A DNA stretch of 64,000 nt from an uncultured Collinsella sp. (GCA_900758475.1 CAAERQ010000033.1:1-64000), one strand, 5' to 3'. Shown: positions 8,254-16,286, counted from the first letter of the stretch. Notes: generated by a model from the letters alone, not told the origin. A program made the numbers and translations.

Positions 8254-8285
8254 CGGACCCCAAGCCAACGCTGGCTTGGGGTCCG
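8254..8285 (-). terminator. Strong hairpin terminator after the AlbA_2 gene
   Basis: Perfect 14-bp stem (arms 8254-8267 and 8272-8285) with a 4-nt loop, lying 24 nt past the stop codon of the 9562-8309 gene. The T tract is weak on both strands. Confidence 0.65.
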
Positions 8286-8308
8286 TCTTGTACCATGGCT
8301 CTTTTTGA

Positions 8309-9562
8309 CTATGAGCGCTCGTATTTCGTGGCCCGCCCGGTTCCCTGCCTTACGATTGCATTCCGTTCAAGCAGAGATTCGAGTGCCGCCAACGTCCGCA
8401 TGCGGCTCAGCCCCGTCTGTTTTTCAATCTCGCTTCGCGACATAATTCGACCGCCCGACAAGGCTTTGAGAACCTGGACCTCTTCCTCGGACCCTTCAAG
8501 GGCATCGGTAACGGGCAATGTGACGGCCACCATGCCGCCGCGAACATCAAAAATTGGTTGATTGATCGAATCGCGATAGGCACGTCTAATGCGCGCGATT
8601 CCCGTACCAAATTTCTCGATGTAATCCAGCTTTAAGAAGGCCTCTGCAACGATGGGGTTTCTGAGCACGGATATCTGCCCATACAGGTATTGTTCCGTCG
8701 TCAAACCGGCGGGCAGCGATCCAGGAGAGGTCACAACGACGCGATCATCATACAGGGCAATTTGAACGTTCGCTCGAACGTCCCACGTCCGATGCACCAA
8801 AGCATTTGCGACAGCTTCGCGAAACGCCTCGAGAGGAATTCGATCGGTTTGGACGCGCTCCATCCCTTCGATACGCTCATAACGGTAGTAGCGTGCAAAC
8901 ATAGCTACCGCCCTGTCCACCTGCTCAATTGCGGATACATTTGTCGCCGCTTCACGATCCAAGATTACATCCTCGGTATCACCAAAACGGACGCAATCGA
9001 TGCCCGGAAAATCATTCTTATCCGCCAAAATCGCCGCAGCGTTGGTATAGCCGTCCTTGCCGAGCAAGCGAAGCGTGCGCATAATATCCGACGTTAGTTC
9101 AGAAATGCCGAGATGTTCAACACATTTATGCTCGAGCGTGTGAAAACTCAAGTCCTGGCGAGCCGACGTGAGCGCGTCGAACGTTACGTTGCTGCCTTCG
9201 AGCGTCAGCCTGCCATACTCAAACCGGTCGACCTCCACTGTTGCCGAATCGTTTCGCCTGTAGGCCTTTCCCTTGCTTCGATAGGGTTTGTCCTGGCCCT
9301 CATAAACCGTAAGGATTACGGTCCCGTGTTTCTCATCGGGCTCGAGCGTGTAACGGGGAGCGGGGTCCAAGCTGTCATTAATCATGTTCTCGATGCGGAG
9401 ACACTCTGCGACCGGATCCGCAAGGCCGACAGCCACGCCCTCGTCATCAACGCCAAACTCAATCTTGCCCGTCCCGTAGTTTGCATAGGCACTCACCGTT
9501 TTAAGAAACGTCGGCGTAACGCTTTCCTTGTATTCGACTGTAGGGCTCTCTCTAACAACCAT
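8309..9562 (-). CDS. AlbA_2/Schlafen-type putative DNA-binding regulator
   Basis: A protein of about 417 residues. It begins with the AlbA_2 (divergent AAA_4) module, recognised from ESPTVEYKESVTPTFLKTVSAYANYGTGKIEFGVDDEG and KPYRSKGKAYRRNDSATVEV read as separate motifs. A central GHKL-like C-terminal fold (EAFREAVANALVHRTWDVRA ... RNPIVAEAFLKLDYIEKFGT) is followed by a C-terminal winged helix (SRSEIEKQTGLSRMRTLAAL). Such proteins are usually treated as transcriptional regulators. The start is the ATG at 9562, because GAAGAGG lies at proper distance; a GTG two codons upstream is too close. A 20-bp inverted repeat covers its own promoter, suggesting autoregulation. It has no operon partner. 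Confidence 0.8.
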   Translation of the reverse strand: MVVRESPTVEYKESVTPTFLKTVSAYANYGTGKIEFGVDDEGVAVGLADPVAECLRIENMINDSLDPAPRYTLEPDEKHGTVILTVYEGQDKPYRSKGKAYRRNDSATVEVDRFEYGRLTLEGSNVTFDALTSARQDLSFHTLEHKCVEHLGISELTSDIMRTLRLLGKDGYTNAAAILADKNDFPGIDCVRFGDTEDVILDREAATNVSAIEQVDRAVAMFARYYRYERIEGMERVQTDRIPLEAFREAVANALVHRTWDVRANVQIALYDDRVVVTSPGSLPAGLTTEQYLYGQISVLRNPIVAEAFLKLDYIEKFGTGIARIRRAYRDSINQPIFDVRGGMVAVTLPVTDALEGSEEEVQVLKALSGGRIMSRSEIEKQTGLSRMRTLAALESLLERNAIVRQGTGRATKYERS

Positions 9563-9598
9563 ATGCACAACCTCTTCGTTTCGTACTATTCATGACCG

Positions 9599-9659
9599 TA
9601 TTATAAGACGAAAACCGTTTGCGTACTGATTTATCCAAGACGCAAACGGTTTTCGTCTT
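9599..9659 (-). promoter_or_regulatory. Promoter with 20-bp inverted-repeat operator
   Basis: On the minus strand TATAAT (9599-9604) is a consensus -10 for the AlbA_2 gene. Directly upstream lie perfect 20-bp inverted arms 9605-9624 and 9640-9659 with a 15-nt spacer, covering the spacer and -35 region. Confidence 0.6.
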
Positions 9660-9761
9660 GATTTGCGTACGGAATTAAGACGCATAATTTCGCTTTCGTA
9701 TGGCTCAATATCGGACGCAGACTGTTTTCGCCCGTCAATACGTCTGCAATCCAAACGAAAC

Positions 9762-9791
9762 GAGCCCCGAGCTCGCATGAACTCGGGGCTC
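9762..9791 (+). terminator. Hairpin with T-run before the GntR fragment
   Basis: Stem gagccccgag/ctcggggctc with a 10-nt loop and ctttgt after it. It reads as an intrinsic terminator on plus, but no intact plus-strand gene precedes it; it may be a leftover of the decayed neighbourhood. Confidence 0.5.
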
Positions 9792-9811
9792 TTTGTGCCG
9801 CACATCTATGA

Positions 9812-10017
9812 GAGGAGCAATTCGATGCGTACGGGCGCTACTCCATGAAGCCGCCCTGGGATGGCGGCAACCTCGTCGAGGAGACCATCCGCACTCACCG
9901 TGGCGTGGCCGACACCATCGCCGCGCGCAACCCACCGCCGCTCACGATGCGATGTATCTGCACCTGGTCTATAAACGCAACATGATTGCAGAAGGCACAC
10001 AGACAAAAGGCATTTAA
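9812..10017 (+). pseudogene. Remnant of a GntR/FCD regulator, frameshifted
   Basis: Only the C-terminal 65 or so residues of an FCD-domain regulator remain. One frame reads EEQFDAYGRYSMKPPWDGG then VEETIRTHRGVADTIAARN. A shift by one base inside a C-run near 9930 is needed to continue into PTAAHDAMYLHLVYKRNMIA and a stop at 10017. Restoring one C to the CCC run would rejoin the frames as ...AARNPTAAHDAM..., the usual end of the FCD fold. There is no N-terminal HTH and no start. Low chance of being functional. Confidence 0.75.
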
Positions 10018-10036
10018 GGCTCGACAATAATCTTTC

Positions 10037-10079
10037 TTTGATAAAACGCAAAAGCGGCGGCCGTTTGCGTTTTATCAAA
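10037..10079. repeat. Perfect 16-bp inverted repeat
   Basis: Arms tttgataaaacgcaaa (10037-10052) and tttgcgttttatcaaa (10064-10079) with an 11-nt GC-rich loop. It lies between the GntR remnant and the end of the reductase gene. It has no clean terminator tail. Confidence 0.7.
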
Positions 10080-10152
10080 TGGTGCGATGGGGCCAGGCTT
10101 ACATGCACCAAGTTGGTACAAAGCAACCTGTCCCCACGCACCAAGGGGCTAA

Positions 10153-12102
10153 CTAGAGCTCGCAGGCAACCTTGTAGCCATCGCCAATGGCGTCGCGGAT
10201 GTTGCCACACTTCTGGGCGTCGCCCAGCACGTGGACAGCAACGCCAGCAGCGGCAAGGTCGTCGGCCAGCTTGGTATTGGGACGATAGCCCATGGCAAGC
10301 ACCAGCGTATCGGCATCGGCGATGGTGTGGACCTCGCCGTCCTTTTCGTAGCTGATGGTGTCCTCGGTGATCTCGGTCACCTTGGCCTCGGTCAGCACGT
10401 GGACGCCCTTGGAGAGCATGCGCGTGATGAGCACCGCGCGGCCGGCACCGCCCTCGTTGGCAGCAAGCGTCTTGGTCATCTCGATGACGGTGACATCGCG
10501 ATTGGCCGGCGACAGGTCGTTGACCAACGGGGCCAGGTAATCGGCCGTCTCGCAGCCAACGGTGCCGCCGCCCACAATGACGATCTTCTTGCCCGGGAAA
10601 GCCTTGCCACCCAGCAGGTCATCGGCCGTCATAACCTGCTTAAAGCCCTGCATGAAGGCCGGAGCGATGGGCTCGGCGCCATAAGCCAGGACGACCTCGT
10701 AGCCCGCGTAGTCACGCTGAATGTCCTCGGCCGAAAGCTCGGTACCAAAGACGCACTTCACGCCCGCCTCAGCAAGACGGCGATACTGGTATTTGATCAC
10801 GCGGGTGAGTTCCTGCTTTGCCGGCGGAACGGCTGCAATGCGCATCTCGCCGCCCGGCTCATCCTGCTTATCCACGAGCACCACGTTGTGTCCGCGCTTG
10901 GCGGCAATATAGGCAGCCTCCATACCCGCAGGACCAGCGCCCACAACGAGCACGTTCTTAGCCTCGGCGGCAGGCTCGTAACCAGCCTCGTCGCGCTCCA
11001 CGTCCGGGTTGACGGTGCAGGAGATGCGCTTGCCGAACATAATGCCGTTCAGGCAGCGCAGGCAGCCAATGCAGGGACGGATGTCGTCGGCGTTGCCGGC
11101 AGCGGCCTTGTTGCAGAACTCGGCATCGCACAGATTGGCGCGGCCCATCATGCAGATGTCGGCAGCGCCGTCCTCGATCAGCTCCTCGGCGATCCAGGCC
11201 TCGTTAATACGTCCGACAGTGGCGACGGGAATGTTGACGTGCTTTTTGATCTCGCGCGAGCAGGCGGCATGCGAGGCCTGCTGGGTACCGGCGGCGGGAA
11301 TCGCGGAGCCGCGCTTGATGGTGGTACCACCCGACACGTGAATCATGTCGACGCCGGCCTTCTCCAGACGACGCGAGACGTAGATCATGTCGTTGAGGGT
11401 CAGGCCGCCATCGGTGTACTCATCGCCCGAGATGCGGACGTCGATGATAAAGTCCTTGCCGCAGCGCTCGCGAATCTCGGCGATGACCTCGAGCAAGAAG
11501 CGCATGCGGGCGTCGAGCGAGCCGCCGTACTCGTCGGTGCGCTTGTTGTAGAGCGGAGTCAAAAAGCCGCCGAGCATACCGTGGGCGTGCGCCGCATGGA
11601 CCTCGACGCCATCGACGCCAGCCTTCTGCATACGCACGGCAGCGTCGCCAAACTGATGCGTGAGCTCGTGGATCTCATCGACCGTGATAGGACGCGGTGC
11701 CTCGCGGGCATAGGACGGTCCCACGAAGGACGGAGCGATCAGGCGCGGCGTGCCCGGAATGTTAAAGGCCATGTAGGCGGGGTGGAAGAGCTGCGGCATG
11801 ATCTTGCAGCCGTACTCGTGGACGGCCGCGGCGAGCTTTTCCCAACCGGGGATAAACGTGTCGTCGTAGCAGCACATGTCACCCGGCAGATAGGTATAGG
11901 TGGGCTCGACCGTCACGACCTCGGTAATGATGAGGCCAACGCCGCCCTTGGCACGGGCACGGTAATGATCGACCAAGTCGTCGGTCACATAGCCATGATC
12001 GGCCAGGTTCGTGGACACCGGCGGCATAAAGACGCGGTTCTTGACCTCGGTCGTACCGACCTTGATCGGGCTAAAGAGCATCGGATAGGCGGAGGACTCC
12101 AT
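10153..12102 (-). CDS. Old-yellow-enzyme family NADH:flavin oxidoreductase (2,4-dienoyl-CoA reductase/BaiCD-like)
   Basis: A protein of about 649 residues with three parts: an N-terminal FMN TIM barrel (PMLFSPIKVGTTEVKNRVFM ... HAAHAHGMLGGFLTPLYNKR), a 4Fe-4S binding stretch (CIGCLRCLNG then C in ISCTVNP), and C-terminal FAD and NAD(P) Rossmann folds (VVGAGPAGMEAAYIAAKRG and IVIVGGGTVGCETADYLA). This is the architecture of FadH, trimethylamine dehydrogenase and the bile-acid enzymes BaiCD/BaiH, which reduce activated C=C bonds. The substrate cannot be assigned. The start at 12102 has AAAGGAACCCTGC upstream; the frame stays open to 12183 without a better site. It appears monocistronic. Confidence 0.92.
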   Translation of the reverse strand: MESSAYPMLFSPIKVGTTEVKNRVFMPPVSTNLADHGYVTDDLVDHYRARAKGGVGLIITEVVTVEPTYTYLPGDMCCYDDTFIPGWEKLAAAVHEYGCKIMPQLFHPAYMAFNIPGTPRLIAPSFVGPSYAREAPRPITVDEIHELTHQFGDAAVRMQKAGVDGVEVHAAHAHGMLGGFLTPLYNKRTDEYGGSLDARMRFLLEVIAEIRERCGKDFIIDVRISGDEYTDGGLTLNDMIYVSRRLEKAGVDMIHVSGGTTIKRGSAIPAAGTQQASHAACSREIKKHVNIPVATVGRINEAWIAEELIEDGAADICMMGRANLCDAEFCNKAAAGNADDIRPCIGCLRCLNGIMFGKRISCTVNPDVERDEAGYEPAAEAKNVLVVGAGPAGMEAAYIAAKRGHNVVLVDKQDEPGGEMRIAAVPPAKQELTRVIKYQYRRLAEAGVKCVFGTELSAEDIQRDYAGYEVVLAYGAEPIAPAFMQGFKQVMTADDLLGGKAFPGKKIVIVGGGTVGCETADYLAPLVNDLSPANRDVTVIEMTKTLAANEGGAGRAVLITRMLSKGVHVLTEAKVTEITEDTISYEKDGEVHTIADADTLVLAMGYRPNTKLADDLAAAGVAVHVLGDAQKCGNIRDAIGDGYKVACEL

Positions 12103-12204
12103 GCAGGGTTCCTTTCGTTTGAGCCGCTCGGCGGCAGTTGCTAACACACCTATCGTATCAGCAACTGCCGCATCCGCAGTCAAACATGCTCAAACGCCGG
12201 TCGG

Positions 12205-12405
12205 CTAATGAATACCGCGACCCAAGTCTTCGGCGATTTTGTCTACGCCCTTAAGTGCAGCGCACGTCTTTTTGTTGGAGCAATGCCCCGTGCAAACGCC
12301 ACCTTGAGCGCAGTCGGCGCAGGTGCCCTTGCGGTAGATGCGCACGCACACGGCGACAAACGCAACGCCGATAACAGCCAGTACAACAATATCGATAGGT
12401 GCCAT
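12205..12405 (-). CDS. FeoB-associated Cys-rich membrane protein
   Basis: 66 residues: one N-terminal membrane segment (DIVVLAVIGVAFVAVCVRIY) and a cluster of six cysteines (GTCADCAQGGVCTGHCSNKK then TC). This is the form of the small Cys-rich proteins found next to feoB (FeoB_associated family), thought to help iron transfer. It lies 175 nt downstream of feoB on the same strand but beyond a terminator, so it may be transcribed by read-through or from its own promoter. Confidence 0.85.
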   Translation of the reverse strand: MAPIDIVVLAVIGVAFVAVCVRIYRKGTCADCAQGGVCTGHCSNKKTCAALKGVDKIAEDLGRGIH

Positions 12406-12465
12406 AGCAAGCCTCCTCTAGTTAACCATCACTTACTTTACCCCATTCTCCACCTACCAAAAAGG

Positions 12466-12502
12466 GACAAGTTGAATTTGGTCAGTTTTATCTGCGGAAA
12501 TG
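12466..12502 (+). repeat. 37-nt interspersed repeat, copy 1
   Basis: Aligns without gaps to 61706-61742 at 29 of 37 positions; the best-kept core is ttggtc(a/g)gttttatctg. It lies next to the feoB terminator. A third, inverted copy is at 61798-61834. Confidence 0.55.
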
Positions 12503-12522
12503 CCATATCTCTCCCACCAAAA

Positions 12523-12551
12523 AGCCCGAGTGTCGCTGGGACACCCGGGCT
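12523..12551 (-). terminator. feoB terminator
   Basis: Stem agcccgagtgtc/gacacccgggct with a 5-nt centre. On the minus strand it is followed by TTTTTGG, 30 nt after the feoB stop codon. Confidence 0.8.
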
Positions 12552-12580
12552 CGTGGAAAGGGGCTAATCCTTATTCGGAC

Positions 12581-14908
12581 TTAAGCGGAAACTGCGGCGG
12601 AAGCAGCGTTGGTCTCGTCCTCGTCGGTCCATGCATGCTTGGGCATGGGACGGAAGATCTGGAAGAGCATCGCAACCAGCAGCACGATGGCCACAACCGT
12701 CCAGATACCAAACTGTCCCAACACAAGCAGGTTGTAGAACTGGTTGATGAACAGGCCGATCACCCAAGCGAAGATGCACTCGTAACCGATGGCAATCGCG
12801 AACCACTTGCCGGAATCCATCTGGTTGCGGATGGCACCCATGGCAGCAAAGCACGGAGCGCACAGCAGGTTGAACGCGCCAAAGGCGACGCAAGCGCCCA
12901 TGGTGGGGAACATGCCGGCAAACGCGGTCCACAGGCTCGGGTCGGTCTCGCCCGCGTCGGCAACGGACAGCAGCGAGCCGGCGGTGGCGACGACGTTCTC
13001 CTTGGCGACAAGGCCCGAGACGGACAGCGCTGTTGCCTGCCAGGTGCTAAAGCCAAGCGGGGCGAAGATCCAGGAGATCAGGTTACCGAGCATGGCCAGC
13101 ACGGAGTAGTCCATGAACTCCTCGGAGATGCCGTCCATCGCGGGCAGGTAGCCAAAGGAACCGTTGTAGCTACCAAAGTTGGACAGGAACCAAACCACGA
13201 CAGTGGACGCGAAGATGACCGTACCGGCCTTCTTGATAAAGGCCCAGCAGCGCTCCCACACGTGCAGCGCCCAAGAGCGGATCGCCGGGAAGTGGTAGGC
13301 AGGAAGCTCCATAACAAACGGCGTCGGGCGGCCGGCGAAGAGCTTGGTCTTCTTGAGCATGAGGCCCGAGGCGATGACGGCAAAGACGCCCAGGAAGTAG
13401 AACAGCGGACTGATCCACGCGGCGGTGGTGGAAGAATCGCCGATGATGGAACCCATGAGCAGGGCGATGATCGGCAGCTTGGCACCACAGGGGATGAACG
13501 TGGTGGTCATAACCGTCATGCGGCGGTCCTTCTCGTTCTCGATGGTCTTGGTAGCCATGACTCCGGGAACGCCGCAGCCCGAGGTCACGAGCATGGGGAT
13601 AAAGGACTTACCGGACAGGCCAAAGCGGCGGAACACGCGGTCCATGATGAAGGCGACGCGGGCCATGTAGCCGCAGTCCTCCAGGAAAGAGAGCATCACG
13701 AACAACAGGAACATCTGCGGGACAAAGCCCATGATGGCGCCGATGCCGGCCACGATACCGTCGCAGACAAGGGAGTCAACAAGACCGCCGTCCTCGGTGC
13801 CGCCCGCCACAAGGGCGTCATGCACCGCGGTGGTGATACCCGGGACATAGGGGCCGTACTGCGCCGGGTCGACCGAATCGGCAGCATCGCCCGCTGCCTC
13901 GACGGCCGCATCGTAGGCGTCGCGGCCCTGACCGAGCACATACCAACCGTCGGTGCCAAAGAGCTGGTCGTTGGTGAAGTCGGTCACCGTGCCACCCAAG
14001 GTGGAAACGGCGATGTAGTACACGCAGAACATGATGACCACAAAGATCGGCAGGCCCAGGATACGGTTGGTAACCACGCGGTCGATCTTCTCGGAGGTGC
14101 TCATCTTTGCCGGAGCCTTGGTGAGGCACTCGTCAATGATGTGGGCAATCACGCCGTAGCGCTCGCCGGTGATGATGGACTCGGCATCGTCGTCGCAGTC
14201 CTGCTCGCACTGGGCGACCAGCTCCTCCACGCGAGCGGCCTTCTCCTTGGTGAGGTTGATGAGCTTGCAGGCGTCCGCATCGCGCTCGAACAGCTTGACG
14301 GCGTAATAGCGGCGCTTGTTGGCGGGAACGCTCGCCGGCAGGTTGTTCTCGATGTGCGTCAGGACATCCTCGATGGAGGAGTCGAACTTGTGCTCCGGCA
14401 CCTGGCCCTTGGAGGCAGCGGACTTCTTAACCTGCTCGAACAGCTCCGTGATGCCCTTGTTCTTAAGAGCGGAGATCATCATGACCGGGCAGCCGAGCTT
14501 CTTGGAGAGCTTGTCCGTGTCGATCTTGTCGCCGTTCTTCTCGACCAAGTCGGCCATGTTGAGGGCGACGACCACGGGCAGGCCGGTCTCGATAACCTGA
14601 AGCGCCAGGTACAGGTTGCGCTCGAGGTTGGTGGCGTCGACAACCTGGACGACAACATCGGGCTCGCCGCTCATGAGGTAATCGCGCGAGCACTGCTCCT
14701 CGGGGCTGTAGGGGGAAAGCGAGTAGATGCCGGGGAGGTCCGTGATGGTAACGTTCTTGTCGCTTAGGAGCTTGGCCTCCTTTTTCTCAACCGTGACGCC
14801 GGGCCAGTTGCCAACGTAGCCGTTGGCGCCGGTGATCAGGTTGAAAAGCGTGGTCTTGCCGCAGTTGGGGTTACCCGCCAGCGCGACATGGATCTGAGAA
14901 TCCGCCAT
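12581..14908 (-). CDS. feoB: Ferrous iron transporter FeoB
   Basis: 775 residues, normal for FeoB. The N-terminal G domain has G1 GNPNCGKT (residues 12-19), the switch segment VGNWPGVTVE, G3 DLPG and G4 NMAD. A GDI-like helical region is followed by the membrane part with the two Gate motifs (CGVPGVMATKTI and CAPCFAAMGAIRNQ) and several hydrophobic spans. It imports Fe2+ across the inner membrane, driven or gated by GTP hydrolysis. The start at 14908 has GAAGGATTGA upstream. Two FeoA genes lie upstream on the same strand, and a DtxR/IdeR-like palindrome in the 123-nt gap suggests its own iron-controlled promoter. Confidence 0.97.
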   Translation of the reverse strand: MADSQIHVALAGNPNCGKTTLFNLITGANGYVGNWPGVTVEKKEAKLLSDKNVTITDLPGIYSLSPYSPEEQCSRDYLMSGEPDVVVQVVDATNLERNLYLALQVIETGLPVVVALNMADLVEKNGDKIDTDKLSKKLGCPVMMISALKNKGITELFEQVKKSAASKGQVPEHKFDSSIEDVLTHIENNLPASVPANKRRYYAVKLFERDADACKLINLTKEKAARVEELVAQCEQDCDDDAESIITGERYGVIAHIIDECLTKAPAKMSTSEKIDRVVTNRILGLPIFVVIMFCVYYIAVSTLGGTVTDFTNDQLFGTDGWYVLGQGRDAYDAAVEAAGDAADSVDPAQYGPYVPGITTAVHDALVAGGTEDGGLVDSLVCDGIVAGIGAIMGFVPQMFLLFVMLSFLEDCGYMARVAFIMDRVFRRFGLSGKSFIPMLVTSGCGVPGVMATKTIENEKDRRMTVMTTTFIPCGAKLPIIALLMGSIIGDSSTTAAWISPLFYFLGVFAVIASGLMLKKTKLFAGRPTPFVMELPAYHFPAIRSWALHVWERCWAFIKKAGTVIFASTVVVWFLSNFGSYNGSFGYLPAMDGISEEFMDYSVLAMLGNLISWIFAPLGFSTWQATALSVSGLVAKENVVATAGSLLSVADAGETDPSLWTAFAGMFPTMGACVAFGAFNLLCAPCFAAMGAIRNQMDSGKWFAIAIGYECIFAWVIGLFINQFYNLLVLGQFGIWTVVAIVLLVAMLFQIFRPMPKHAWTDEDETNAASAAVSA

Positions 14909-14983
14909 TCAATCCTTCTTCCTTGTGTGCCTGCGCTGCTTTCTCCGCGCAGGCTGGATAATGTGCTTCAAAGATGCTGCATT

Positions 14984-15003
14984 AAGTTAGAAAAACCTAA
15001 CTT
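14984..15003. promoter_or_regulatory. DtxR/IdeR-like operator between feoA and feoB
   Basis: Palindrome aagttag-aaaaac-ctaactt (7-bp arms, 6-nt spacer). It strongly resembles the TTAGGTTAGCCTAACCTAA family bound by iron repressors of the DtxR group. It lies 75 nt before the feoB start. Confidence 0.6.
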
Positions 15004-15031
15004 TATCTGCAGAAATATACGCCGCGAGCCC

Positions 15032-15253
15032 TTACTGGACCTCGACGACAGCCGCCTCCTCTTTGCGGATGGAAAGCTCGTAGCCGCGCACGTTGATCTC
15101 GACCGGATCACCGAGCGGTGCAACCTTCACGACCTTGAACGAAGTGCCCTTGATGAGCCCCAGGTCCATAAGGTGGCGGCGAAGCGCACCCTCACCGTGA
15201 AGCTTGACGATGGTGGAGCTCTCGCCCACCTTAACGTCACCCAACGTCTTCAT
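15032..15253 (-). CDS. feoA: FeoA family protein (second copy)
   Basis: 73 residues, an SH3-like FeoA domain: GESSTIVKLHGEGALRRHLM then DLGLIKGTSFKVVKVAPLGD P and NVRGYELSIRKEEAAVVEV. Cytoplasmic partner that modulates FeoB. The start at 15253 has a run of five G upstream. It sits 39 nt after the first feoA and shares its orientation, so both are probably co-transcribed. Two separate FeoA genes in tandem are common in Coriobacteriia and Firmicutes. Confidence 0.93.
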   Translation of the reverse strand: MKTLGDVKVGESSTIVKLHGEGALRRHLMDLGLIKGTSFKVVKVAPLGDPVEINVRGYELSIRKEEAAVVEVQ

Positions 15254-15292
15254 CCTCTTGTCCCCCTTTCGGTTTTTATGAAATGCTGCAGA

Positions 15293-15535
15293 CTAACCGA
15301 CGGTCATGATGTGCATGGCAACCTTGGAATCGATGCCAAAGCGTGCGCCCAGCACCGTGACGATGATATTGGCACCACTCGAGCTCACCACGTGGATTTC
15401 GTTGCCCTCGACAAAGCCGAGGTCCTTGAGGTGGTGTTTCATGTCCTCATTGCCCTTTACACGAGACACGCGCACGGTTTCGCCCGCTTTTACCATCGAA
15501 AGCGGCATGGCCGGCATCTGCGGTCCGCAAGACAT
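15293..15535 (-). CDS. feoA: FeoA family protein (first copy)
   Basis: 80 residues. After a short Met/Pro leader (MSCGPQMPAMPLSMVKAGET) it has the FeoA core (VRVSRVKGNEDMKHHLKDLG, FVEGNEIHVVSSSGANIIVT, VLGARFGIDSKVAMHIMTV). The start at 15535 is supported by TTAGGAGCAACTC. First gene of the feo locus; a long inverted repeat sits about 40 nt upstream and is a likely operator. It is more divergent than the second copy, with a Cys at residue 3 that could touch iron; that is inference. Confidence 0.93.
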   Translation of the reverse strand: MSCGPQMPAMPLSMVKAGETVRVSRVKGNEDMKHHLKDLGFVEGNEIHVVSSSGANIIVTVLGARFGIDSKVAMHIMTVG

Positions 15536-15576
15536 GAGTTGCTCCTAACGTCAGTTCGTCCTCAACATCGACGCGT

Positions 15577-15632
15577 AAAAAGTTAACCACGTCTATGTTC
15601 GCTATAGTAAACTAGCACGTGGTTAACTTTTT
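15577..15632. promoter_or_regulatory. Long inverted repeat at the feo promoter
   Basis: Perfect 16-bp arms aaaaagttaaccacgt (15577-15592) and acgtggttaacttttt (15617-15632) flank 24 nt that hold a TACTAT/TATAGC-like -10 on the minus strand. It is likely a repressor site for the first feoA. The half-site AGTTAACC differs from the TTAG half-site at 14984. Confidence 0.6.
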
Positions 15633-15683
15633 GGAAAGGGTCCCCATTCAGATTTCGAAAAAGTTTCCTATACGAAACAAAAA

Positions 15684-15714
15684 GGCGCGGCAAAGGACCA
15701 TCCTTTACCGCGCC
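15684..15714 (-). terminator. Terminator of the HPr-like gene
   Basis: Stem ggcgcgg...ccgcgcc extended by aaagga/tccttt. The minus strand continues with TTTTTGTTTCG. Confidence 0.8.
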
Positions 15715-15723
15715 CTATCATGC

Positions 15724-15972
15724 TTAGAGCGAGAGATTTCTGATCGATGTGACACAGGAGGCCTCATCCACGCCCGAAACGCGGAACACGATGTCCTCGC
15801 CACATTCGCCACAGAGTGCCATGAGCCCTATAACGTCGCGGCCATCGACATGACGATTGCCAATCGAAACCGACACGTCGCTACGATGCTTGGCGATAAT
15901 GTCATAGAGCAGCGCAACCGGGCGGGCATGCAATCCCAACGGATCTTTAATCGTCTTTGTAAACTCGACCAT
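15724..15972 (-). CDS. HPr-like phosphocarrier protein with Asp at position 46
   Basis: 82 residues, the size of HPr. The phosphorylatable histidine is in place: DPLGLHARPVALL puts His at residue 15 and Arg at 17 when the start is the ATG at 15972 (Shine-Dalgarno GGAGGGG). The regulatory serine of Gram-positive HPr is replaced: the local sequence VDGRDVIGLMAL has Asp at residue 46, so HPr kinase control is not possible, and a permanent negative charge mimics the phosphorylated state. It could serve the PTS or a PTS-like regulatory chain; no EI or EII gene is nearby. Monocistronic. Confidence 0.85.
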   Translation of the reverse strand: MVEFTKTIKDPLGLHARPVALLYDIIAKHRSDVSVSIGNRHVDGRDVIGLMALCGECGEDIVFRVSGVDEASCVTSIRNLSL

Positions 15973-16072
15973 GTCCCCTCCCACGACATCGCACATTCGG
16001 CCGGCAAAACCCAGCCACGTGGTAGATATTGTAGCGTTAGATGCTTGTCGAGAGCCCCTCTGAACACCTCGT

Positions 16073-16286
16073 GGTCAAAAAGTGGCAAATATGAGTACTG
16101 TCACCAATTTAGTAGCAGCAAAATCGAGAGCAAATTGCCTACTTTGAGCGATTCGAAGAGGTTGAAAGCCGTCAAACGCCCTTCAAAAGGGGTTAGATAA
16201 ATTGATTTTGAGCCCATTTTGCTCAGAATAGGCCGAAAATATGACACCTCTTTTGCAGCAGTACTCATATTTGGCATTTTTTGCCC
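16073..16286. repeat. About 214-bp element with 28-bp terminal inverted repeats
   Basis: Arms 16073-16100 and 16259-16286 are complementary at 25 of 28 positions, with aaatatgagtactg as the perfect core. The interior is AT-richer than the flanks and has no credible reading frame. It fills most of the 396-nt gap upstream of the HPr-like gene. It has the form of a miniature mobile element or a structured RNA. Confidence 0.6.

Noticed and set aside
10231..14767. Long plus-strand frames (10231-12144 and 12500-14767) opposite the reductase and feoB
   Set aside because: Low-complexity His/Asp/Gly translations with no Shine-Dalgarno and no family motif; the opposite strands carry clear enzymes.
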